From: Acidobacteriota bacterium
GTDB lineage: Bacteria; Acidobacteriota; Terriglobia; Acidiferrales; UBA7541
Assembly: GCA_003153585.1 (NCBI GenBank)
Contig: PLZZ01000126.1
Coordinates: 9,803 to 21,297 of the forward strand
Direction: 5' to 3'
DNA: 11,495 nt
The position numbers and the translations under genes are program-made. Positions 6,321 to 11,495 of the stretch are shown here, piece after piece. The notes under the pieces are model-generated. The model was given only the letters and a program-made list of their open reading frames with translations, made no database searches and was not told the origin of the DNA. The number at the start of each line of letters is the position of its first letter. The stretch's first letter is position 1.

Positions 6321-6959
6321 TCACGATTCCAAGATGCGGGCGGCGCGGATCCGGTTGCGCGGACTTTGTGAATTGCGAATCACGCTGCGAGAAGCCATAA
6401 CTAGACGCGTCGAGGGCATAGCAACATCCATGCGCTCGCGCGCCCGGGCAAGGTGTGCATGGCATAGGGCCACGGCCAGCGCGTCGGCGGCGTCAGCAGG
6501 CTCCGGAACTTCCGTCAGACCCAGCGCGGAACTCACCATTTGCTGCATTTGCTGTTTCGACGCGGCGCCATATCCCGCCACACTGGATTTTACTTCGCGA
6601 GGCGAATAGCTATGCGCGGGGATGGAGGCTTGCGCAGCAGCCAGAAGGACGACCCCGCGTACTTCCGCGAGTTTTAGCGCGGTCTTCACATTCAGAGCGG
6701 CAAATACGGACTCGACCGCGACGGCGTCGGGCGTAAATTCAGCCACCAGTTTCGAAATCAGCGAATGAATTTCGTACAAACGCGCGGCAAGTGTTGCGCG
6801 TGCGGGAAGTTTAAACGAGCCGAAGCGCACCAGACGCGGCGTTGTGCCGACGAATTCGATGATGCCGTACCCGGTAGCCCCGGCCAGTGCCGGGTCCACG
6901 CCTAGCACGCGTAGTCCACGCGCTTTTGTATTCAGTCTGACAATGTGAGATGAAGGCAT
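6321..6959 (-). CDS. ruvC: Holliday junction resolvase RuvC
   Basis: The endonuclease that cuts Holliday junctions made by RuvAB during homologous recombination and repair. The RNase H-like fold is recognisable from VLGVDPALAGATGYGIIE (18-35), DAVAVESVFAALNVKTALKL (78-97), YSPREVKSSVAGYGAASKQQM (118-138) and PADAADALAVALCH (154-167). The four acidic catalytic residues are D22, E83, D156 and D159, matching D7, E66, D138 and D141 of E. coli RuvC. From ATG 6959 it has 212 residues: a ~15-residue N-terminal extension and a ~40-residue basic C-terminal tail (RSVIRNSQSPRNRIRAARI), against about 173 in E. coli. GTG 6971 is an alternative start, but it lies inside a hairpin stem. No Shine-Dalgarno is seen for either. 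It follows yebC, a common bacterial arrangement; ruvA and ruvB are not in the window. Confidence 0.93.
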   Translation of the reverse strand: MPSSHIVRLNTKARGLRVLGVDPALAGATGYGIIEFVGTTPRLVRFGSFKLPARATLAARLYEIHSLISKLVAEFTPDAVAVESVFAALNVKTALKLAEVRGVVLLAAAQASIPAHSYSPREVKSSVAGYGAASKQQMQQMVSSALGLTEVPEPADAADALAVALCHAHLARARERMDVAMPSTRLVMASRSVIRNSQSPRNRIRAARILES

Positions 6960-6960
6960 G

Positions 6961-6990
6961 CCGGTCCGCACAAGTGTACGTGCGGGCCGG
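6961..6990. promoter_or_regulatory. Strong hairpin abutting the ruvC start
   Basis: Inverted repeat: CCGG-T-CCGCAC (6961-6971), 8-nt loop (6972-6979), GTGCGG-G-CCGG (6980-6990). In plus-strand RNA the stem is 11 bp with one U-G pair; in the ruvC-sense RNA it is 4 bp plus 6 bp around a single A-C mismatch. It ends 1 nt before ATG 6959 and covers the GTG alternative. There is no T-run after it, so it is not a typical intrinsic terminator. It could limit ruvC translation or protect the upstream yebC message. Confidence 0.6.
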
Positions 6991-7034
6991 AAATGAAAGG
7001 TAGTGTTTTTTCGGGATGCGCGACGCGAAGAGAA

Positions 7035-7787
7035 CTACCCGGCTACGGCAGCCTGGATTTCCTTCTCGTCGATATCGAAGTTCGCGTAGACGTGCTGCAC
7101 GTCGTCGTGATCTTCCAGCGTTTCCATCATGCGAACCATCTGCTGGGCTTGTGCGCCGGTCAGCTTCACGTAATTCTTCGGTATGAATCCAACTTCGGCG
7201 GAAGAAGGCTTGATGCCCGCGGCGGTCAGCGCCTCACGAACTTTTTCCATGGCTTCTGGGGGAGTGGTGACTTCCCACGCCGAGCCATCGTCGCGCAAAT
7301 CTTCGGCGCCAGCGTCGAGAACGATGCTCATCATTTTGTCTTCGTCGGCAGCATCTTTTGGAACCAGGATGTCGCCCTTGCGGTCAAACATCCAGCCAAC
7401 CGCGCCGGTTTCAGCCATGTTGCCGCCGTTTTTCGAAAGCATGTGGCGAATTTCGCTGACGATGCGGTTGCGGTTGTTGGTCACCACTTGCACCAACAGG
7501 CCGACACCACCCGGGCCGTACCCCTCGAACGTTACTTCATCCAGCGTCTCACCTTCGAGCGTCCCAGAGCCGCGTTGGATCGCGCGCTCGATATTGTCAT
7601 TGGGCATGTTCTCGCTCTTGGCGGTGAGAATAGCCGTACGCAGGCGCGGGTTCGTCACCGGATCAGCTCCGGCGGTGCGCGTGGCAATGGTCAATTCGCG
7701 TATTAGCTTGGTGAAAACCTTGCCACGACGGGCGTCCGTGGCAGCCTTCTTGTGTTTAATTGTGGCCCATTTTGAGTGTCCGGACAT
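7035..7787 (-). CDS. yebC: YebC/PmpR/TACO1 family protein
   Basis: A 250-residue cytosolic protein with the full family signature: MSGHSKWATIKHKKAATDARR at the N-terminus, FTKLIRELTIATRTAGADP (about 25-43), NMPNDNIERAIQRG (60-73), YGPGGVGLLVQVVTNNRNR (about 87-105), GGNMAETGAVGWMF (119-132) and the acidic C-terminal DDVQHVYANFDID. Older work calls these transcriptional regulators. Newer work on bacterial YebC and mitochondrial TACO1 points to a translation factor that relieves stalling at proline-rich stretches. Length is normal (E. coli YebC 246). The start is ATG 7787, because every family member begins MSGHSKW; AAAGG lies about 8 nt upstream as a ribosome binding site. It is followed by ruvC after a 75-nt gap that holds the hairpin. 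Confidence 0.96.
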   Translation of the reverse strand: MSGHSKWATIKHKKAATDARRGKVFTKLIRELTIATRTAGADPVTNPRLRTAILTAKSENMPNDNIERAIQRGSGTLEGETLDEVTFEGYGPGGVGLLVQVVTNNRNRIVSEIRHMLSKNGGNMAETGAVGWMFDRKGDILVPKDAADEDKMMSIVLDAGAEDLRDDGSAWEVTTPPEAMEKVREALTAAGIKPSSAEVGFIPKNYVKLTGAQAQQMVRMMETLEDHDDVQHVYANFDIDEKEIQAAVAG

Positions 7788-7841
7788 GGATAAACCTTTT
7801 ACAGGAAGTATGGCAGGAGCAGCACTAGCTCTTGCCGCGAC

Positions 7842-7871
7842 AGTGTAGCAGTAGGCCCCAAAACAGGCAAG
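7842..7871 (-). promoter_or_regulatory. Candidate extended -10 promoter of the yebC-ruvC operon
   Basis: On the minus strand: TTGCCT (7866-7871), an 18-nt spacer, then TGC-TACACT with the -10 at 7842-7847. Each hexamer matches at 4 of 6 positions, and the TGn extension supports the -10. The predicted leader is about 48 nt to ATG 7787. Read-through from the aldolase-like gene 124 nt upstream is also possible. Confidence 0.3.
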
Positions 7872-7910
7872 CGCAGCGCTGGACACCGGAAGGAACTGTG
7901 TTTCGGTGGA

Positions 7911-8687
7911 TTATTCAAGCAGATCGGGCTGTTCGCGGGTGATGCGGGCGAGCAGCGGCTGAAACTGAAACCATCCTGCGAGATGGCTTCCAACCTGTTC
8001 CCTGGTCGCCACCGCGGTGGCATGATCGATCTTCACAGGATTGCCCGCGCCCTCAGCGAGCAGTTGCGCCTGGCAACTTCGCTCCATGGTGATGAACCAC
8101 CACGCGGCTTCTTCGACGCAATGGCCCACGGTGATTAATCCGTGATTCCGCAGAATCGCCGCTTTGTGTGGTCCCAGAGCCTGCGCGATCCGCTCCCCTT
8201 CGGAAGTTTCATAGACCACGCCGGTAAACTCCGCGAACAATCCGTGGTCCTCGTAAAACGCGCAGGCATCCTGCGTAATTGGATCCAGCAGCCGACCGAG
8301 CGACGCCCAGGATTTTCCGTTCAGCGAATGCGCGTGCGCGGCCGCGATCACATCGGGGCGCGCGGCGTGTACCTGGGAATGGATGGCAAAAGCCGCTCCA
8401 TTGACGGGATATTTTCCCTCCACCACTTCGCCGCGATGATTCACCAGAATCAGGTCGGACGCGCGTATTTGGCCGAAGTGCATCCCGAACGGGTTCACCC
8501 AGAAATGGTCGAGCCGTTCCGGATCGCGCGCGGTGATGTGTCCTGCAACTCCTTCGTCGAATCCGAACTTCGAAAAAAGCCTGAATGCGGCGGCCAGCAT
8601 TTGCTTGCGATGCAAGCGCTCCTCGGCGGCGTTGGCAAACACCGGGGGTCGCGGCATGTTCAATACATTTGCGGGTGCTCCGGCCAT
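7911..8687 (-). CDS. Class II aldolase/adducin-like protein
   Basis: A 258-residue cytosolic protein with the class II aldolase fold. The zinc ligands are H118 and H120 (AAAHAHSL) and H182 (LRNHGLITVG), matching His92, His94 and His155 of fuculose-phosphate aldolase FucA. Other family features are RASDLILVNHRGEVVEG (75-91), AIHSQVHAARPDV (101-113) and PITQDACAFYEDHG (136-149). The FucA catalytic acid Glu73, 19 residues before the first zinc His, aligns with Ala99, so canonical retro-aldol chemistry with that acid is unlikely. This broad subgroup is usually annotated only as aldolase/adducin family, and the substrate cannot be named. The start ATG 8687 has an excellent ribosome binding site, GGGAGGG, 4-5 nt upstream (8692-8698). 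It is divergent from the CurA-like oxidoreductase, which could mean a shared pathway or only shared regulation. Confidence 0.88.
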   Translation of the reverse strand: MAGAPANVLNMPRPPVFANAAEERLHRKQMLAAAFRLFSKFGFDEGVAGHITARDPERLDHFWVNPFGMHFGQIRASDLILVNHRGEVVEGKYPVNGAAFAIHSQVHAARPDVIAAAHAHSLNGKSWASLGRLLDPITQDACAFYEDHGLFAEFTGVVYETSEGERIAQALGPHKAAILRNHGLITVGHCVEEAAWWFITMERSCQAQLLAEGAGNPVKIDHATAVATREQVGSHLAGWFQFQPLLARITREQPDLLE

Positions 8688-8691
8688 TTAG

Positions 8692-8698
8692 CCCTCCC
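8692..8698 (-). promoter_or_regulatory. Ribosome binding site of the aldolase-like gene
   Basis: GGGAGGG on the minus strand, 4-5 nt before ATG 8687. It fixes this start; the internal in-frame ATG at residue 11 has no comparable site. Confidence 0.7.
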
Positions 8699-8719
8699 GT
8701 GTGCCGAGAATGTCCTGGC

Positions 8720-8748
8720 TTGGCACAGTACGCGCGATTATATACAAT
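8720..8748 (+). promoter_or_regulatory. Sigma70-like promoter of the CurA-like oxidoreductase gene
   Basis: TTGGCA (8720-8725), exactly 17 nt, TACAAT (8743-8748); each hexamer matches consensus at 5 of 6. Predicted transcription start near 8755, giving an unusually long leader of about 88 nt before ATG 8843. The -10 directly abuts a -10 facing the other way. Confidence 0.6.
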
Positions 8749-8766
8749 GCCCGCCGCGTTAGTCAC
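8737..8766 (-). promoter_or_regulatory. Divergent promoter of the aldolase-like gene
   Basis: On the minus strand a perfect TATAAT (8737-8742) with a weak -35, GTGACT (8761-8766), at 18-nt spacing. Predicted start near 8730, about 43 nt before ATG 8687. It lies within the spacer of the plus-strand promoter, so polymerase can occupy only one at a time. Confidence 0.45.
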
Positions 8767-8829
8767 TGTCATCTGTAAGCGACTATCAACAACAGGCCGG
8801 ACGACGGCTCTACCTCAATTGTGCTTAGC

Positions 8830-8834
8830 GGAGG
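8830..8834 (+). promoter_or_regulatory. Ribosome binding site of the oxidoreductase gene
   Basis: GGAGG (in GCGGAGGAATC), 8 nt before ATG 8843. It sets the start and rules out the longer in-frame reading that begins upstream inside the aldolase-like gene. Confidence 0.75.
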
Positions 8835-8842
8835 AATCAGCC

Positions 8843-9847
8843 ATGAGCAATGTGAATCACAAATTCGAACTTGCAGCGCGTCCCGTGGGTATGCCGAAGC
8901 GAACCGATTGGAACTACAAGGAAGAGCCGGTTCGCGACCCCGGCGAGGGTGAATTCCTCGTGAAGATTCTGTATATCTCGCTCGATCCGGCCATGCGTGG
9001 ATGGATGAACGAAGGGAAATCGTACATTGCTCCGGTAGGTATTGGCGAAGTCATGCGGGCTGGGGCGCTTGGTCGCGTGACAGCTTCGAAAAATCCCAAG
9101 TTCGCCGTTGGCGATCACGTTTACGGCGCGTTCGGCGTCCAAGAATTCGCTATATCGAACGGTGCTGGCATCACTAAGGTGAACGCTGGCGCGATTCCTC
9201 TTCCGGTTTTTCTCGGGACGCTTGGAATGCCGGGGATGACCGCCTATTTTGGCTTGCTGGATATCGGCCAACCGAAGCCGGGCCAGACCGTAGTCGTCTC
9301 AGGCGCAGCCGGAGCAGTGGGGACAGTCGTGGGGCAAATCGCCAAAATAAAAGGATGCACCGTGGTCGGCATCGCCGGGGGTGCGGAAAAGTGCAACTAC
9401 ATTGTGAAGGATCTGGGCTTTGACGCCGCCATTGACTACAAGTCGGAGGATGTCCGCAAAGCGCTACAGAAGCATTGCCCGAAAGGCATCGACGTTTATT
9501 TTGACAACGTGGGTGGCGACATTCTCGACGCGGCGCTCACGCAGCTCGCGCGCGGTGCGCGAATCGTGATCTGCGGCGCGATCTCGCAATACTGCAACAC
9601 CACGCCGATTAAAGGACCTTCGAATTATCTTTCGCTGCTGGTTAATCGCGCCAGCATGAAAGGGATGGTGGTATTTGACTACACCGATCGTTATGCCGAG
9701 GCTGGGCGCGAAATGGCGGGCTGGATGGCTGCCGGCAAGCTCAAATCGCGCGAGCATATCGTCGAGGGCTTCGAAACATTTCCGGATACACTGCTGAAGC
9801 TCTTCAAGGGCGAGAACATTGGAAAGCTCGTGCTCAAAGTAGCCTAA
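8843..9847 (+). CDS. NADPH-dependent oxidoreductase of the CurA/leukotriene B4 dehydrogenase type
   Basis: A 334-residue medium-chain dehydrogenase/reductase of the zinc-free group that reduces activated C=C bonds (curcumin reductase CurA, prostaglandin reductase, 2-alkenal reductase). The N-terminal GroES-like domain (about 1-125) shows EFLVKILYISLDPAMRGWM (37-55), typical of this subfamily, and GDHVYG (90-95). The hinge motif LGMPGMTAYFGL (127-138) leads into the Rossmann domain with SGAAGAVGTVVGQIAK (153-168), whose AxxGxxG loop binds the cofactor, then VVGIAGGAEKC (174-184) and the FDNVGG signature (220-225). The structural-zinc Cys cluster and the catalytic Cys/His zinc ligands of alcohol dehydrogenases are absent. 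The C-terminal GKLVLKV is standard. The physiological substrate is unknown, probably an unsaturated aldehyde or ketone. It is divergent from the aldolase-like gene with its own promoter and ribosome binding site, and no terminator is obvious in 9848-9910. Confidence 0.94.
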   Translation: MSNVNHKFELAARPVGMPKRTDWNYKEEPVRDPGEGEFLVKILYISLDPAMRGWMNEGKSYIAPVGIGEVMRAGALGRVTASKNPKFAVGDHVYGAFGVQEFAISNGAGITKVNAGAIPLPVFLGTLGMPGMTAYFGLLDIGQPKPGQTVVVSGAAGAVGTVVGQIAKIKGCTVVGIAGGAEKCNYIVKDLGFDAAIDYKSEDVRKALQKHCPKGIDVYFDNVGGDILDAALTQLARGARIVICGAISQYCNTTPIKGPSNYLSLLVNRASMKGMVVFDYTDRYAEAGREMAGWMAAGKLKSREHIVEGFETFPDTLLKLFKGENIGKLVLKVA

Positions 9848-9910
9848 GCGGATTTTTAAGCGGCGCGGTACGCTAGACGCGCGGTCATCACGTCGATTTT
9901 GAGGGCCGCG

Positions 9911-9939
9911 TTGACTTGTTCTCTACCAGAAGATAGCAT
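9911..9939 (+). promoter_or_regulatory. Candidate promoter of the Ser/Thr kinase gene
   Basis: TTGACT (9911-9916, 5 of 6), 17-nt spacer, TAGCAT (9934-9939, 4 of 6). The predicted start near 9946 leaves a leader of about 20 nt with AAGGA at 9951-9955, 11 nt before ATG 9967. Confidence 0.4.
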
Positions 9940-9966
9940 TCGCGTTCGCAAAGGATCCTAGCCTCC

Positions 9967-11495
9967 ATGGTTGGCCAGACTTTCTCCCACTACCGCATAC
10001 TCGAAAAGCTGGGCGGTGGCGGCATGGGCGTGGTGTACCGCGGCGAGGATACGCGACTGGGTCGCAGCGTGGCCCTGAAATTCTTGCCGGAGGATTCCGC
10101 CACGGACCGGCAGGCACTCGAACGATTCCAACGTGAAGCACGGGCAGCTTCGGCGCTGAATCACCCCCACATCTGCACCATCTACGATATTGATGAGCAC
10201 GAAGGCCGCCCGTTTATTGTCATGGAGTATCTAGAGGGTTCAACGCTGAAGCATCGTATCGAAGGCCGGCCCATGGAAATCGAGGAGATACTCGAACTGG
10301 GAATCCAGATTGCCGGCGCACTGGCCACCGCGCACGCGAAGGGCATTGTTCACCGTGACATAAAGCCGGCGAACATCTTCATCGCGCAAAACGGCAGCGC
10401 CAAAGTTCTCGATTTCGGATTGGCGAAAATGGCGTCCAAACGACAGCGGATCGGGGAAACCGTCGCAGTTTCCGCGGAGGCTACAGCGGGCGCAAGTCCC
10501 GAATTCCTAACCAGCCCGGGAACGGCCATGGGCACGGTAGCGTACATGTCCCCCGAGCAAGCGCGCGGCGAGGACGTCGACGCGCGCAGCGATCTGTTCT
10601 CTTTCGGCGTGGTGCTTTACGAAATGGGGACGGGACGCCTGCCGTTTTCAGGCAGCACTTCGGCCGTCATCTTTGACGCGATTCTTAATCGCGCGCCGGT
10701 CTCACCGGTGCGCCTGAATCCGAAAATCCCGGCCGAACTGGAGAAGATCGTAAACCGATTATTGGAGAAAGCACCCGAGGAACGATACTCGAGCGCGGAA
10801 AAACTACACATCGATCTTCAACAGTTGAAGCGCGACTCCGGCTCAGGCCGAATCGCGGCTGCAACCGCTGCGGCTGTCGAGAAATCGGTCGCAGTGCTTT
10901 ACTTCGAAAATTTGAGCGGAGCGAAGGATGACGAGTACTTCCGTGATGGCATGACGGAAGACATCATCACGGAGCTATCAAAAATCAGTAAGCTTAGAGT
11001 TTTCCCGCGCGCTGAAATGCTGGTCTATAGAGATAAGCCGGTCACGGCGCCTCAAGTCGGCCAGGAACTCAATGCCGCTTACGTACTGGGCGGCAGCCTG
11101 CGACGGGCCAAAAACCGCTTGCGAATTACGGCGCAACTGGTGGAGACGCGGACGCGCCACTCAGTCTGGGCAGAGCGCTACGACCGCGAGATGGAAGACG
11201 TATTCGCCATTCAGGACGAAATTGCGCAGAGCATTGCCGGCGCTTTGAAAGTGATGTTGACCGCAAGCGAAAAAGAAGCCATCGCCAAGCCGCCGACGGC
11301 AGACGTCAAGGCTTATGACTACTACCTGCGCGGGCGGCAATTCTTCTATCAGTTTCGGCGCCGAGGTTATGATTTTGCCCGGCAGATGTTTACTCGCGCT
11401 ATCGAAATCGATCCTGGGTATGCGCGCGCCTATGCCGGCGTGGCCGATTGCCATTCCTATCTGTACATGTACTGGGAAGCAAGCGAGACAAATCT
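9967..11495 (+). CDS. Ser/Thr protein kinase fused to a TolB-like domain and TPRs, cut by right edge
   Basis: The first 509 residues of a Hanks-type kinase. The kinase domain (about 9-290) is complete: glycine loop [10 protein letters not shown] (15-24), lysine K38 in VALKF, helix-C E57, HRDIKPAN (129-136, catalytic D131), DFG (149-151) and SPEQARG (195-201). The segment between DFG and SPE is long (about 44 residues) and rich in Ser/Thr (T165, S169, T173, S177, T182, S183, T186, T190), which are possible autophosphorylation sites. No membrane segment separates the kinase from a TolB/FlgO-like N-terminal domain (about 307-427) with [49 protein letters not shown] and [24 protein letters not shown]-type helices begin near 448 ([28 protein letters not shown]). 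The same layout is common in acidobacteria, where the kinase presumably signals through the C-terminal interaction domains. Target and stimulus are unknown. Confidence 0.93.
   Translation, partial: MVGQTFSHYRILEKLGGGGMGVVYRGEDTRLGRSVALKFLPEDSATDRQALERFQREARAASALNHPHICTIYDIDEHEGRPFIVMEYLEGSTLKHRIEGRPMEIEEILELGIQIAGALATAHAKGIVHRDIKPANIFIAQNGSAKVLDFGLAKMASKRQRIGETVAVSAEATAGASPEFLTSPGTAMGTVAYMSPEQARGEDVDARSDLFSFGVVLYEMGTGRLPFSGSTSAVIFDAILNRAPVSPVRLNPKIPAELEKIVNRLLEKAPEERYSSAEKLHIDLQQLKRDSGSGRIAAATAAAVEKSVAVLYFENLSGAKDDEYFRDGMTEDIITELSKISKLRVFPRAEMLVYRDKPVTAPQVGQELNAAYVLGGSLRRAKNRLRITAQLVETRTRHSVWAERYDREMEDVFAIQDEIAQSIAGALKVMLTASEKEAIAKPPTADVKAYDYYLRGRQFFYQFRRRGYDFARQMFTRAIEIDPGYARAYAGVADCHSYLYMYWEASETN

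Noticed and set aside
6283..6465. 61-residue N-terminal extension of the secreted protein
   Set aside because: It overlaps ruvC, reads as low-quality Cys/Arg-rich sequence, and would bury the signal peptide inside the protein.
6993..7848. Two long plus-strand open frames opposite yebC
   Set aside because: yebC is unmistakable on the minus strand, and the opposite translations show no family features.
7788..7886. 33-residue N-terminal extension of YebC
   Set aside because: All family members start at MSGHSKW, and a ribosome binding site precedes that ATG.
8585..8842. In-frame upstream extension of the CurA-like oxidoreductase
   Set aside because: It runs back into the aldolase-like gene and across both promoters. 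GGAGG 8 nt before ATG 8843 and the family N-terminus set the start there.
9848..9910. Terminator after the oxidoreductase gene
   Set aside because: Only a 4-bp GACG/CGTC stem before GATTTTG could be drawn. It is not convincing.

Overview
The window (about 57% GC by eye) looks like chromosomal DNA of an acidobacterium (Acidobacteriota, Terriglobia-like). This is inferred from the gene styles together: a Ser/Thr kinase fused to a TolB-like domain and TPRs, a secreted pro-kumamolisin (S53) protease with an Ig-like domain and a hydrophobic/poly-Gly tail, and a ruvC of the 'GVDPALAGATGYG' type beside yebC. No single marker proves the assignment. I see no tRNA, rRNA, CRISPR array, insertion sequence or phage gene.

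Layout. Bases 1-855 (minus): a small two-helix membrane protein, then, 7 nt after its stop, the N-terminal 196 residues of a methylmalonyl-CoA mutase large subunit that runs off the left edge. Bases 856-1060: divergent promoter region. Bases 1061-2624 (plus): a 113-aa cytosolic unknown with a duplicated FLxSLxI motif, overlapping by 14 nt a small exported protein, then a Memo-family (AmmeMemoRadiSam protein B) gene without its usual partners. Bases 2686-5430 (minus): the S53 protease, convergent with Memo and with its own good sigma70-like promoter. Bases 5623-7787 (minus): yebC, ruvC and a secreted unknown, a likely operon, with a strong hairpin against the ruvC start. Bases 7911-8687 (minus): class II aldolase/adducin-like protein. 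Bases 8843-9847 (plus): CurA-like NADPH-dependent oxidoreductase, transcribed away from the aldolase gene from abutting divergent promoters. Bases 9967-11495 (plus): the kinase, cut by the right edge.

Most of this is ordinary housekeeping and accessory gene content. I do not see a convincing undescribed multi-gene system. The points most worth checking are: loss of both Asp calcium ligands and the odd C-terminal module in the S53 protease; the hairpin at the ruvC start; the back-to-back -10 boxes between the aldolase and oxidoreductase genes; the missing catalytic Glu in the aldolase-like protein; and the duplicated motif in the 113-aa protein coupled to an exported partner.
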